64,000 bases of DNA from Phalacrocorax aristotelis (Eukaryota > Chordata > Aves > Suliformes > Phalacrocoracidae): positions 25,398,975 through 25,462,974 of the forward strand of contig NC_134283.1 of assembly GCF_949628215.1 (NCBI RefSeq), given 5' to 3'. Of this stretch, positions 44,788 to 54,888 are shown in pieces. The position numbers were made by a program, and so were the translations under genes. The notes below the pieces were generated by a model, which was not told where the DNA came from, did no database searches, and saw nothing but the letters and a program-made list of their open reading frames with translations. Positions within the stretch are counted from its first letter, which is position 1; every line of letters begins with the position of its first letter.

Positions 44788-47700
44788 GTGCGTATATGCT
44801 GCTCTAAGCCAGCAGGGGATCAAGGGAAGTGCATAAATGTATTTTGTTATTTAGTGTTTTGAGCAGTAATAATTTTCTATTTTTATATCTATGTATCTAA
44901 TTCTGCTAAGCTTACCAGTTACTAAAAAAAATTAAAATAACTGTTTGTTTGTCATAGATGGGGTTGATGTTCCTGACTTGCAAATGGTGAACAGTGATTT
45001 TTATGACAACTAGTTTTCCAGCACATGCACTTACTGAAGCAAACTTTAGGGTTTATATGGTGCTAAAGCTTGCTTTTTTCCTTCCCCCGCCCCCTCCCAG
45101 CGAAAGTCTTATCTGAAAGAACACAAGTTAACACTCCACTTCCTAAAAAAAAAGTCAGTACATCTCCAGCCACATCTCGCTCTGTCAGAAAGGCTCTTGG
45201 AAATGTGAATAGAACTGAAGAAGTCACGAGCAAGATGGAAAAGATAAGACAGAAAAATCAGTCTTGTGCTGCAAACAAAGTGAGTACAACATACTTGGGG
45301 AGTGAAAAGCATTGTTTACCTCCTGTTGTTGCTTAACCCTGGCAGGCAGCTAAGCCCCCCTCAGTGGGATAAGGGAGAGAACTGGAGAGGTAAAAGTGAG
45401 AAAACTTATGGGTTGAGATTAAGACAATAATTAAAAATATCAAAGTAAACCAAAACTGATTTCTTATTACCAGTAGACTGATGCCTTGCCAGTCCCTGAG
45501 CAATGGCAGCCCTGGCAAACTTCCCACCCAGTTTTCATTGCTGAGCATGATGCCATATGGGTCAATTGGGGTCAGTTGTCCTGGCTGTGTCCTCTCCCAA
45601 CCCCTTCTGTCCCCCCAGCCCCTCGTGGGTGGTGTGGAGTGAGGGGCAGGAAAGGCCTTGGCTCTGTGCAAGCCCTGCTCAGCAGGAACAAAAACATCCC
45701 TGGGTTATCAACACTGTTTCCAGCATAAATCCAAAACATGGCATCACATGAGCTACTAGGAGGAAAAATAACTATCCTAGCCAAAACCAGTGTGCCTGCA
45801 TAGGCACAAGGAGTACAACAGCTTGGGGCATACCTAATGGCAAAGAAGTGGCTCTAGAGAAAAGAGTCTGAGTTAATGTCTTATTTACATGTTAAGTGTG
45901 AGGAGTTTAACATGATGAGCCTAAATGTTCTCGTACAGTGATTTGCTGCCACCATATATAGTACTGCACTATACCAACTCAACTGAAGCATTTGCCCATC
46001 TCTGGCTTATTTGTGTTGAAGGTATTAAGAATTTAGGCATAACTGAGGACTGCATTCTTGTCTGGAGACCTGTATAGCACAGGAAAGCCAGTGCAAAACT
46101 ACTACAGTAAGAAACCACATTAGCCCAAATAATGTGACTTTTTCCTTTTAAGGTTACTGAAAATACTGCTGGATTGGAAAGCTGTAACGCAGTTGCTGAA
46201 GAAGACTGGCCAGAAATAGAAAATATGTTTCCTTTTGATCCTCGAGGTTAGACAATTGGTGTAATTATTAAAATGAACCATCAGGCTTTCATGAGTTACA
46301 TTGTTGTAAGGCTTTGGCTGAGCTATTGTGGCAAAGAAGCTAGTGTTGTATTTCTGTAGAGTCCTTTCTTAAATGTAAGGGGGCTTGCTACTTCTAAAAT
46401 GCCCTCTTTCTCTTATTTACATATTTCTAACTGCAGTAGCTGTGCCCCAGATAGATAGTGGTCTGAGTCCATTATTATGATTGCAGGAAACTATTTCCAG
46501 GTAACCATGTTGTAGCCCCTTAATTTGTTAAAGGGCAACCAGTAGACAAGTATTCAAAGGAATACTTATGCAGCACTGAAGAGTAGAGCTATCTCAAGAG
46601 TGTATGCCAAGATGGTAATTTGTAACTGAAGAGACTGCTGTATGATATAATAGTTGAATAGGGAACTTCTCAAGCTGTTCTTAAAATATCTGCAGTGGGC
46701 TACGTTGTCTCAGTCCTTCAGCATGTGTCCTTAAGCCATCCAGTTCATGTGGAAGTGAGTGTGTAAAAAGACTGCTTCAGTGCTGGTGAAACATATATGC
46801 TGTGCTTGATGAAGCTGACTTAGTACAGTGATCAGAAAGAAGTTAATATTAGCTCCTGCTTTATATTAACAGTTATGTAGTCTAGTCTTTTGATAAGTGT
46901 TAGTGTGTGGGAATTTATGGGCAATTAAAGTGTAACTGCAAATAAATAGCCCATAAGAGGGATTGTTGGGTTGTGTTGTTTTGGACCTGCTCCCACTTCA
47001 TTTAATCTAGGACAACTTGCAGCTTCCCAGGCTACTGCTACTGTACACTGTTGGTAAACTGCAGTGTGTCTTTCTCAAACAGACTTTGACAGTTTTGATC
47101 TTCCTGAAGAGCATGAAGTAAGCAATATCAACTTGCGTGGCGTTCCCCTCATGGTATTTGAAAAGACATATGACAGATGTGTGAACATGGTTCCTTCACC
47201 TGTGAAGATCGAAGAGATTTCATGGGAGTCCAGTAAGTGGAAACTTAGCATGAGTTTCAGTACATATAGTGCTCATTAACGGTTTGGGAGGGAAGCTAGC
47301 TGGTTGTAGTGGTGAACTGCCACTGCTGTCATAATTACCAGGATGGCACACTAATATCAAACAGCTTTTGGTGTATAGTCAAGCTGAATTTAACTGGTCA
47401 ACCCTAGTACTACAGGTAGTGGTCTCAAAGTGATGTTGCTGAGCAACCTCTTGCAGTGTATTGCTAACTGATCAGTTAGGTGGAACTAGCTTGTACAATC
47501 AAACAATATTTCCCTTAGTCATTCAAGAGCTTAGGCTAATCCACTGGGAGCTAGCTTATGTTGGAGAGTATAAATTCTGAGTTTCATGAGAAACTGATTT
47601 GCTCTATTTCTAACTTTCAGACTTGATACAATCAACTGCTGACTTCCTTGCTACCCTGGATGAGATCATTGACATGCCACCTCCAAATTATGACTTTTAA
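44706..47700 (+). CDS. PTTG1: PTTG1, securin (5 coding exons, 194 aa)
   Basis: Exons 44706-44787, 45101-45279, 46153-46246, 47083-47232 and 47621-47700 join in frame (585 nt; human 202 residues). Visible degrons: KEN box at residues 9-11 (IDKEN) and destruction box RKALGNVN at 57-64, both signals for the anaphase-promoting complex. A separase-binding segment WPEIENMFPFDPRDFDSFDL (106-125) corresponds to human EIEKFFPFNP with following DFESFDLPEE, and GVPLM (138-142) is kept. A proline-directed site SPVK is at 157-160. Known role: securin binds and inhibits separase and is destroyed at anaphase onset, allowing sister chromatids to separate. The C-terminal half is shorter and poorer in proline than mammalian PTTG1. 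Exon 2 begins at 44676 with a 30-nt 5'UTR before ATG, and a poly(A) signal lies 50 bases after the stop. Confidence 0.95.
45101..45279 (+). CDS. PTTG1: PTTG1 coding exon 2 (D-box)
   Basis: Residues 28-87: SKVLSERTQVNTPLPKKKV, then SRSVRKALGNVNR with the destruction box, then a basic stretch to CAANK. Acceptor after a C-rich tract CCCCTCCCAG, donor GTGAGT. The segment corresponds to human SIKALDGRSQVSTP through RKALGTVNR. Confidence 0.93.
45324..45792 (-). mobile_element. Solo LTR of an avian endogenous retrovirus in PTTG1 intron
   Basis: About 470 bases, minus orientation, between PTTG1 coding exons 2 and 3. The minus strand starts near GGTTTTGGCTAGGATAG, has TGTTGATAACCCAGGGATG, GCTGAGCAGGGCTTGCAC and a Pol II-like middle, and ends near GGTTAAGCAACAACA (45324). 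It aligns by eye to the LTR at 54316-54888 but lacks about 100 bases in the middle and part of the R/U5 region differs. No viral coding region accompanies it, so it is a recombined solo LTR. The right boundary is uncertain by a few bases. Confidence 0.8.
46153..46246 (+). CDS. PTTG1: PTTG1 coding exon 3 (separase-binding segment)
   Basis: Residues 88-118 plus one base: VTENTAGLESCNAVAEEDW then PEIENMFPFDPR. Acceptor TTCCTTTTAAG, donor GTTAGA. No in-frame ATG at its start. Confidence 0.9.
46247..47082 (+). other. PTTG1: PTTG1 intron between coding exons 3 and 4
   Basis: 0.84-kb GT-AG intron without recognisable repeats. The intron between coding exons 4 and 5 (47233-47620) and that between exons 1 and 2 (44788-45100) are likewise empty. 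Confidence 0.75.
47083..47232 (+). CDS. PTTG1: PTTG1 coding exon 4
   Basis: Residues 119-168 plus one base: DFDSFDLPEEHEVSNINL, RGVPLMVFEKTYDR, VPSPVKIEEISWES. Acceptor TTTCTCAAACAG, donor GTAAGT. Confidence 0.94.
47621..47700 (+). CDS. PTTG1: PTTG1 coding exon 5 (terminal)
   Basis: Residues 169-194 plus stop: NLIQSTADFLATLDEIIDMP ending PPNYDF. Acceptor TTTCTAACTTTCAG. The acidic LATLDEIIDMPP part resembles human LSTLDVELPP. Confidence 0.93.
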
Positions 47701-47749
47701 TGCATTTTCTGAAGCTTCTGAGCTCAAATTTCGTATAGTTCTGTATTTT

Positions 47750-47755
47750 AATAAA
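47750..47755 (+). terminator. PTTG1: PTTG1 poly(A) signal
   Basis: AATAAA 50 bases after the securin stop codon, giving a very short 3'UTR as in mammalian PTTG1. Confidence 0.85.
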
Positions 47756-47759
47756 GGCT

Positions 47760-50700
47760 AATCTAATTATATAATACTAGAGTTGTCTATTTTCAGTAGA
47801 TCAAAGATGCAGGCTGTAAAATAGCGCTTTGAAAAAGAGGCTATCTGACAAGCAATTAAAACAGAGCCTGGATAAGCTTCTAAGCAAGACTATAATTCAC
47901 TGTTGTGAAGCATATCCAGGAGTTAGTACCTGCTGATTAGACTGTGGTTATGATGGGTTAAGAGGCCCTTCTGATCTCACTGTTCATCAAACTTTAAACC
48001 CTTGCATGTTTAATGGATAAAACTAATCTGTATACTAGTGTAAATTAAGTACTAGAGCTAAGGCCCTTCTGGTTATCTTTCCTTTCTTGAACTTATTTGC
48101 TCTTCACAGTGGTTGTCTATGATGGTATATGTTGGCTTCTTATGCAGCTGTAGATGGCTGCTTTTAACTGTCACAGCATTATGTGGCTCTCACTGCTGGG
48201 TATTGTCCGTCCTCTGTGAGGAAAGCCTGGTGGAATGCCATCCTTCAAGTCACAAGCACACAGGTTCGATAATCTTGTCTTGCATTGTAATGGCCTCAAC
48301 TCCTGTTCCTCATTGCATAAGACAAGTCAGTTGTAGAGGTGGTCAGCTTTCACTTAAGTTAAACTGTTTTTATAGTTCCTGGGCAGTACACTGATCTAGT
48401 CAGATTACAGCAGTCTGAGCTGCCTTCAGCTTTTAGCTCATCTTTAATATGAATCATGATGCTGTGCTTGTACTCTGGTCATATAGTAAGGTAGAAGGGC
48501 TTTCTGTGCTTCTGTGATCCATGTGAACTCTGAACAGGAAGAACTGCCATGCCAGATTTAGCCTTAGTACGCTATGGCACTACGTAACCGCAAGCAGAGG
48601 CAAGACCAGCTTTTCAGCTCACATTTACAGCAGTGTCTGGAGTACAAGAAATATGCTTTGATTGCAGGTTGACTGAAAGATGAAGATGCTGTAGCTAAGG
48701 GATGGGGTTAACTTGGTGTAGGTCAGTGCAGCATCCCACAGTTCTGCTTCTCGGAGATGTACCACAGATGCAGCCTGATGTCAGGTGAAGACGAGATGTG
48801 AATGTACAACCATACTCCTTTTGTGCTGTTTCTAGGAAGCCTAAAAATGCAGGTGGCAAAGGAGCCCTTGTGTTTTCCAGTAGGTGGTCTGATTTGCAGG
48901 TGCTGAAGGGAATGCTTTTGTCTTGCTGTGATGATGTAAGTAATGAAGTCTTGAAGAGGGTAACAGCATGAGCAGAGAATACCCATTTTCACTGTTTCCT
49001 AGTTTGGGATGTTTCCTCAAGACACGTTTTGTTTCTTTAATGCTTTTCACTCATCAAGAGGTAGATTGACCTTTTGGGAATCGTCCTTTTGCAAATTCTG
49101 ACCTTCAGTCTGTTAGGACTAGAAATTTGCTGTTTCTGCATTATCAGACATCCAATGAAGTGAAAATAGGCATTCATTCTGTTTCTTCCTCAAAGTTGTC
49201 AGGGTATCAGCCAAACTATAAAAATTGAAATGAATTATACAATAGCTAGTCTTTATCTTGGTTTTTGTCTCTGGTTTGAAAATTCAAACAATTCAAAGGA
49301 ACATCAGACTAAACAGCAAATTCTTAATTTGTGTAGAGATTTCAGGTTTTGGCAGATCCTTAATTGCATTTTAATAGTTTTTGATTATGAAATAACTTGG
49401 TCATCTCAGCTGAGACTGAAGTTTGATGGGTATAATCCACCAGGCACAGGAGTTAAGCAGTAGTGGCTATAAAAGAAAGGGACAAAATGCATCTTCCTTT
49501 GACTCTTTGTCTTTACTGATTCAAATGAGCTGTGAGAAGACAGTCCAAGCCCAATTTTACAGAAAAATGCCTGTAACTAAGGCACAGAAACTGGTTACAC
49601 AGTGCCATCATGTGGCTGCTTGTTATGCAGCCACACAGGTAAAAACAGTCATTGGAATGCAAAGCACCAGATAACATGGTATAAGATACCATATGATATG
49701 ACACTACATCAACACAAATGTAGGTTGTAACTCTTTGTATGTACAGACAGACATCTTGTCTGGAGAGAGACCTAGTGCTTCGTATGTGTTATGGATGTTT
49801 ATCATGGTAAAATCTTTTTTGTTGATTTGAAATAATCACTGTGATCAAGTATCCAGATCTATTATGTGAACTTCCAGAAAGAAACTTTTTGTGCCATGTC
49901 CACATGTATATATACATGCACACATGTCAAAACATCTCAAATGTGCTTGCCAGTTTCAGGATTTCATACCAAAATGGACAAGCATTTGTATAATGTTTGT
50001 AAAGTGATAATTAAATGGTTCAGATAGGCTTCTTGGTACTGATAGACTTTGATCTTGAAGCCACAAAACTTGTTACTTGTAGGGACAGTGGAACAGGTGA
50101 GTAGAAAGTACAGTGTGAGTCAGGTTTGGGAATATTGCTCGTCTGTCTGCACAAGAATGAATGCTGGTGCAGTATAGACCATAAGGTGGTAATGCTAGAA
50201 TAAACTAAATGAATTCACACTCATGTAATCTTATTTTACTTAAATTATTAAATCCCTTCAGAGTCTAGGAAAAAGTCATAGGTTTTGTGTCCTTTCTGTC
50301 ACCCACACCCACTTTTTTTTTTGTAAAACTACGTGAAAAGTGTTTTGGCTGCAGAGGAGCATTTTCTGTAGGATCCTTTTTTTGGTGTTTCACCTGATTT
50401 TCTACAAATACTGTCTTTTAGAGCTGCTGGCAAGAAACACAGTCAAAGAAAGAAGCAGGCAAGGTTTTCAAGACTATCTGTAAATAGTTGAGATCAAAAA
50501 GGTACATTTTGTCATGTAGGCTGTCTCTGAGCCAAAACAGGAGTGTTGCTAGAGTCTTGTGTATAGGGGATAAATATGATTTCATCAACACAATGCAAAA
50601 AGCTTGCTTTATACTACTACCACAGCTAACTAATATTACTAAATATTATTCTAAAGATTGATTAGCTTTTTATAATGTTGGCCATGATCCTTTTTGGCTT

Positions 50701-53529
50701 AAAAGATTAAAAATAAATGCTAATGTCCAATTTCAAACATCTATGACAAAACCCAGAGTTAAGAAGTCTCTCTAGCAGATGAATGAAGTTCATACCAGTT
50801 TTGGTTTGATGTTAATTCTCAGCACCAAATTTTAGGTGACTGGGGATAATCTTGTTTCCTATGGTAGTGTAAATCTTCTGGGGCTTTTGGTCTCATTAGG
50901 ATTTCTGGTTAATGGAGGTCCAAGTTTTTACTTCTACAAAGCTTTACTTTATAAATGTTTGTCAGAAAGATCCATTTGCTTCAGCTGGCTTTTATTTTCC
51001 CTATTTCATGTATGTTCCAACTCAGCTGGCTGGGGTTAAAGGGAAATACCTGTTCCTGTGACTTGCACAAGAACAAAGCTGTGAGACTCAGTCTGTGGAT
51101 TGAGCTTCCTGTTTGCTGTCGCTTGAGGAGATCAGTCACAAAAGCACAGTCTGCTAGTCAGAAAATTTCAACTGTCTTAGCATCAGAGCTGCAAAACTAG
51201 CTGGTGTCAGCCCGTGAAGTGCTGGCTTCCTGAGATGCAGGGAGCCTGGTTGCTGGGAATATCACGCTGGTTCATGCTGTTTCAGTTAGGTGTTAAACAC
51301 TGACTTCTGCTGGTGACTGAACAATCAACTTCCTTACTGTTTTAATGTTGATATAACTTATGCTGCTTTTTATAAGTATAAAGTTCTATTTTCTGTTGGG
51401 GTATTGTCAGGAATAGATGCAGCTTGAGTTCAAAACAGTGTCTGAGCACTATGCAGCACAACAAAAATCCTGTTTAAAACTGTTTGTAACGTTTTGGTTT
51501 CCTTGCTTGATTAGTTTACGCTTCCTGCAAAGATCTGAGATATTTGGGATTTTAAATGTATGGCTGTGACAAAAACAAATGCTTGGCAGCTTGTTCTCAG
51601 TTTGAACGAGACTTAAGCGGTCAGTGTAACTGTGTACTGTGATTGGGAAGTCTGGATTGTACCCAAGTACACAGAGCAGGTACTTTTTTAGTGGGTTATC
51701 ACTCTGTAAAGCATCTTCTTTGACAGATAGGCTCACAGACAGTTCTGGCTATGAGAATCTTTTCAATTCCTTACCTGAATTTCTATAAGGAGAACCTGGA
51801 GATTCATATAAAAATAATCTCTTAGCAGGCTGAGTAAAATTACCCAGTGCACATCAGATAATTCATCCTATTTGTAATGTTCTGGCAGCGGGTGGCACCA
51901 TGGTAACAGCAAGTCTTACAGCTTCTCACTCCTGCAACCTGACAGCTCTAGCGTGATGATGTTTGCCTTTGGTACCTCACGCACAGCGCAGGCATCTGTA
52001 ATGGGTTTCATTGCTTCATTAACGTGAAAAGGAGGATAAGAGTCAGCACCAAGGAATTCAGTGTGCCTTTACCCTGTGACTACAGGGAATAGTGTATAAG
52101 CCAAGGGCATTTTTATCTTTTTTTAAAAAGAACAAAAATGAGAAGCTGAAGGCAATTGGTCTCTCTAGGCTTAGCAATGCCATGAATCTGGTAACTTGTA
52201 GTTGCACTGTAGTTTTATTAGTGTTTGCAAACTACTGTACAGAAATGCAATAATGTCCCTTTAGCCCCAAAGTGGTACTCACTGTGCTCCAAGAGATGTG
52301 GACACTGATCAGATCAATGTATCTATAATGAAGTTAATATATTGTTTCCATAAACTGTATATGTTTAGTAACTGGTGTTGGGATCTGACTGTGCAAGCAT
52401 GTTTGCATATAATTTTGCAAAGCATATGAGAAAAGCATAATTGATAAATTTACTTCTAACTGCAGTTTGGGAGAAGTTAAAAGCATGGTGGGCCCATTGT
52501 GCCTGAATGAGCTACAAAATTAGAAGGTAAAGTTTAAAAGGGTCCTAATGTGTATTTTCTTGCAGTCAGATTATGAAGAATGCCAGGAGGAAAAAAGGAG
52601 TGTGCAAACAACTTACTGGTGTGTGTTATGCTTTTCTAACAGGTGAGGTAATCTCTGAGGGAGGTTCACGGAGCTGAAAGCATACTTCTAGCTCTAGATA
52701 CTGTTTGGTTTTTTGTAGCCAAATTATTTCCATAAGCTGTGTGGAGGGTGGAGCCTTTGGAGGTCTTCAGTGGCTCAGGCTGGACTTCCTTTGAGCACTT
52801 TTACTCAAAATATGTAGCCAATGGGTAAAAGCACCTTGTAAGTACCTCTGTATTACATAGCCAGTTTAAGTGAATTGCTAGAGGTTCCAGTAGAATTGAT
52901 TTCCCTTTCTATTAGTCAAGGGACAAAACAGAGATGATTACGCACAGGTAGAACATGTAAAGACTATATAAGAGGGGAGAGCTTGGAGACTATAATACAT
53001 ATTTGCTTTAAAAACTGTTCCAAGGCAGTATTTTTCCTGCAGATCTAAATTATTTGCTTAAGGGCATACATCAGGTATGTCCTCTGTTTGATATCACTGT
53101 CTGAAGTAACCTGAACCCATCCCAAATACTATCTTTGGAAAAGCTTAAACCAGGAATAGGATCAGACTTTGATCTCATCATGACTAGTAATGACATAGCC
53201 CTGAAAAAGGTCTAAGATCCAGTCTGCAAGGATATCACTGAGATGCTAAACTTACCTAAAGAGTTGCTGAGGACCTCTAAGATCGACTAAGATGAAAGTA
53301 CTGTTTCGGTGATGGAGATTTTTTCTTGTGTAATTTTTCATTTACTTAAAGCAGAATTAGAGATGCTGCCTTTGAGATGGCAGAATGATTGGTGTAGCTA
53401 TACACAAAGGGATTTGAAAAAGAGGAAGGAAAGCTTTTTATCCATGGAACACTGGAGATTCAAAGACTAGCCAGAACGATGCAGGGTGATAGACAAGTCT
53501 GCGGAGACATATTTTTGTATTTCTCTTGT
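47760..53529. other. Intergenic region downstream of PTTG1
   Basis: AT-rich sequence without a recognised gene. Short open frames lack domains. In human the next features are the miR-146a host transcript and ATP10B; I found neither the miR-146a core nor ATP10B exons. Confidence 0.6.
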
Positions 53530-53975
53530 ATCTCAAATTCAACTTCTAGCTCCAGTGTGGCCTTACCCACAGCCACAGTCTCTTCAGAAGTAAACCTCCT
53601 CCAACATGTTCTTACCCATGGCTGCAGTCCTTCCAGGGGAGTACCTCCATTGTGGGCTTAACCATGGCCACAGGCTTTGAGATGCTCCAACACAACCTCA
53701 TGCACAGGCACTGGTGCTTCAAGGTGGACCTGCTGCAGCATAGAATTATCCACAGCTGTCACAGACACTGAGGTGTACCTTCTCCAGTGTGGACTTGTCC
53801 TCATGCCACAATTCCTTCAGAGCTATACCTGCTGCAGCAGACATAACCATGGCCACAGATGTTTCAAGATGTACCTGCTTTGGTGTGGACTTATGCATGG
53901 CCACAGATGCTTCAGGGTGTTCTGCTCCCATGTGGACTCATCCACAGGTCACAGTCCCTGCGACTCAAATTCACA
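53530..53975. repeat. Degenerate ~48-bp minisatellite, about nine units
   Basis: Units recur at roughly 46-50 base spacing, marked by a GCCACA-type core at 53572, 53621, 53667, 53708, 53755, 53805, 53852, 53900 and 53948. A typical unit reads ATGGCCACAGATGC, TTCAGG, TGTACCTGCT, CCAGTGTGGACTTATCC. The unit length is near a multiple of three, which explains the open frames across it on both strands (for example 53677-54093); these are not genes. It lies about 340 bases to the left of an LTR. Confidence 0.85.
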
Positions 53976-54315
53976 CTGGAGTTTCAGCCTGTCTAGTACA
54001 GCAGCACAGAAACATCAGCGATGCCCTGGCTGTCTGCCAGCCCAGGCACATGGCCTTGCTGTTATCAAAATGTTCCCAGGCACAGCACAGTAAGATAAGC
54101 AGGACAGCAGTACAGCAAGTAGTGAAAGCAAAAAGCAGCTGCTAACAAGCACTAGATTTTGATATACAGTATGGCAAGCGAGCCCCATGGCAAGCACAGA
54201 AGTCTGCTGATTAATAGCTAAACAGCAATAACTATAAATTTGATCTGGCACATTCCCAACAAATCTGTCATTATCTTGAATGCTTCAAGCCCTGTGTTGG
54301 GTGCTGAAAAGAACC

Positions 54316-54888
54316 TGTTGTTTGACCTCAGCTGGCAACTCAGCCCTACCCAGCTGACTCCCTCCCCCCACTCACTCACTCCCCCCACCAATGGGATGGG
54401 GGAGAGAATCAGAAGAGTAAAAGTGAGAAAACTCATGGGCTGAGATAAAGACAGCCTAATAGGTTAAGCAGAAGCTGTGTACGCAAGCAAAGCAAGACAA
54501 GGAATTCATTCAGTCCTTCCCATGGGCAGGTAGGGCTCCATCATGTGTAACGGTGACTTGGGAAGACAAACGCCATCACTCCAAACGTCCCTCCCTTCCT
54601 CCCCAGCTCTATATGCTGAGCGTGACACCATGTGGTGTGGGACACTCCTTGGGTCAGTTGGGGTCAGCTGGTCCTGGTTATGTCCCCTTCCAACCCCTTG
54701 TGCCCCCCAGCCCCTTGCGGGTGGGGTGAGGTGAGGGGCATGAAAGGCCTTGGCTTTGTGTAAGCCCTGCTCAGCAGGAATGAAGACATCCCTGGGTTAT
54801 CAACACTGTTTCCAGCACAGATCCAAAACACAGCCCCATACTAGCTACTGTGGATAAAATTAACTCTATCCCAGCCAAAACCCTCACA
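54316..54888 (-). mobile_element. LTR of an avian endogenous retrovirus
   Basis: About 573 bases in minus orientation with TG...CA ends on the plus-strand reading (TGTTGTTTGACC to CCCTCACA). The minus strand begins TGTGAGGGTTTTGGCTGG, carries a TATA-like CAGCATATAGAGC, and has a degraded poly(A) region (CTATTAGG near the expected ATTAAA). It resembles an LTR family I know as abundant in neoavian birds. I find no clear target-site duplication and no gag, pol or env remnant next to it. Open frames across it are not genes. Confidence 0.85.

Noticed and set aside
44958-44986. Possible extra PTTG1 exon after TTTGTTTGTCATAG
   Set aside because: It could be bounded by AG and GT, but 29 nt would break the frame, and the direct join of exons 1 and 2 gives the family sequence.
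53677-54093. 138-residue plus-strand open frame rich in Cys, Ser and Thr
   Set aside because: Lies on the 48-bp minisatellite; the frame stays open because the unit is a multiple of three.
54015-54251. Open frames flanking and overlapping the LTR at 54.3 kb as retroviral gene remnants
   Set aside because: No gag, pol or env motif visible; short frames without conserved residues.
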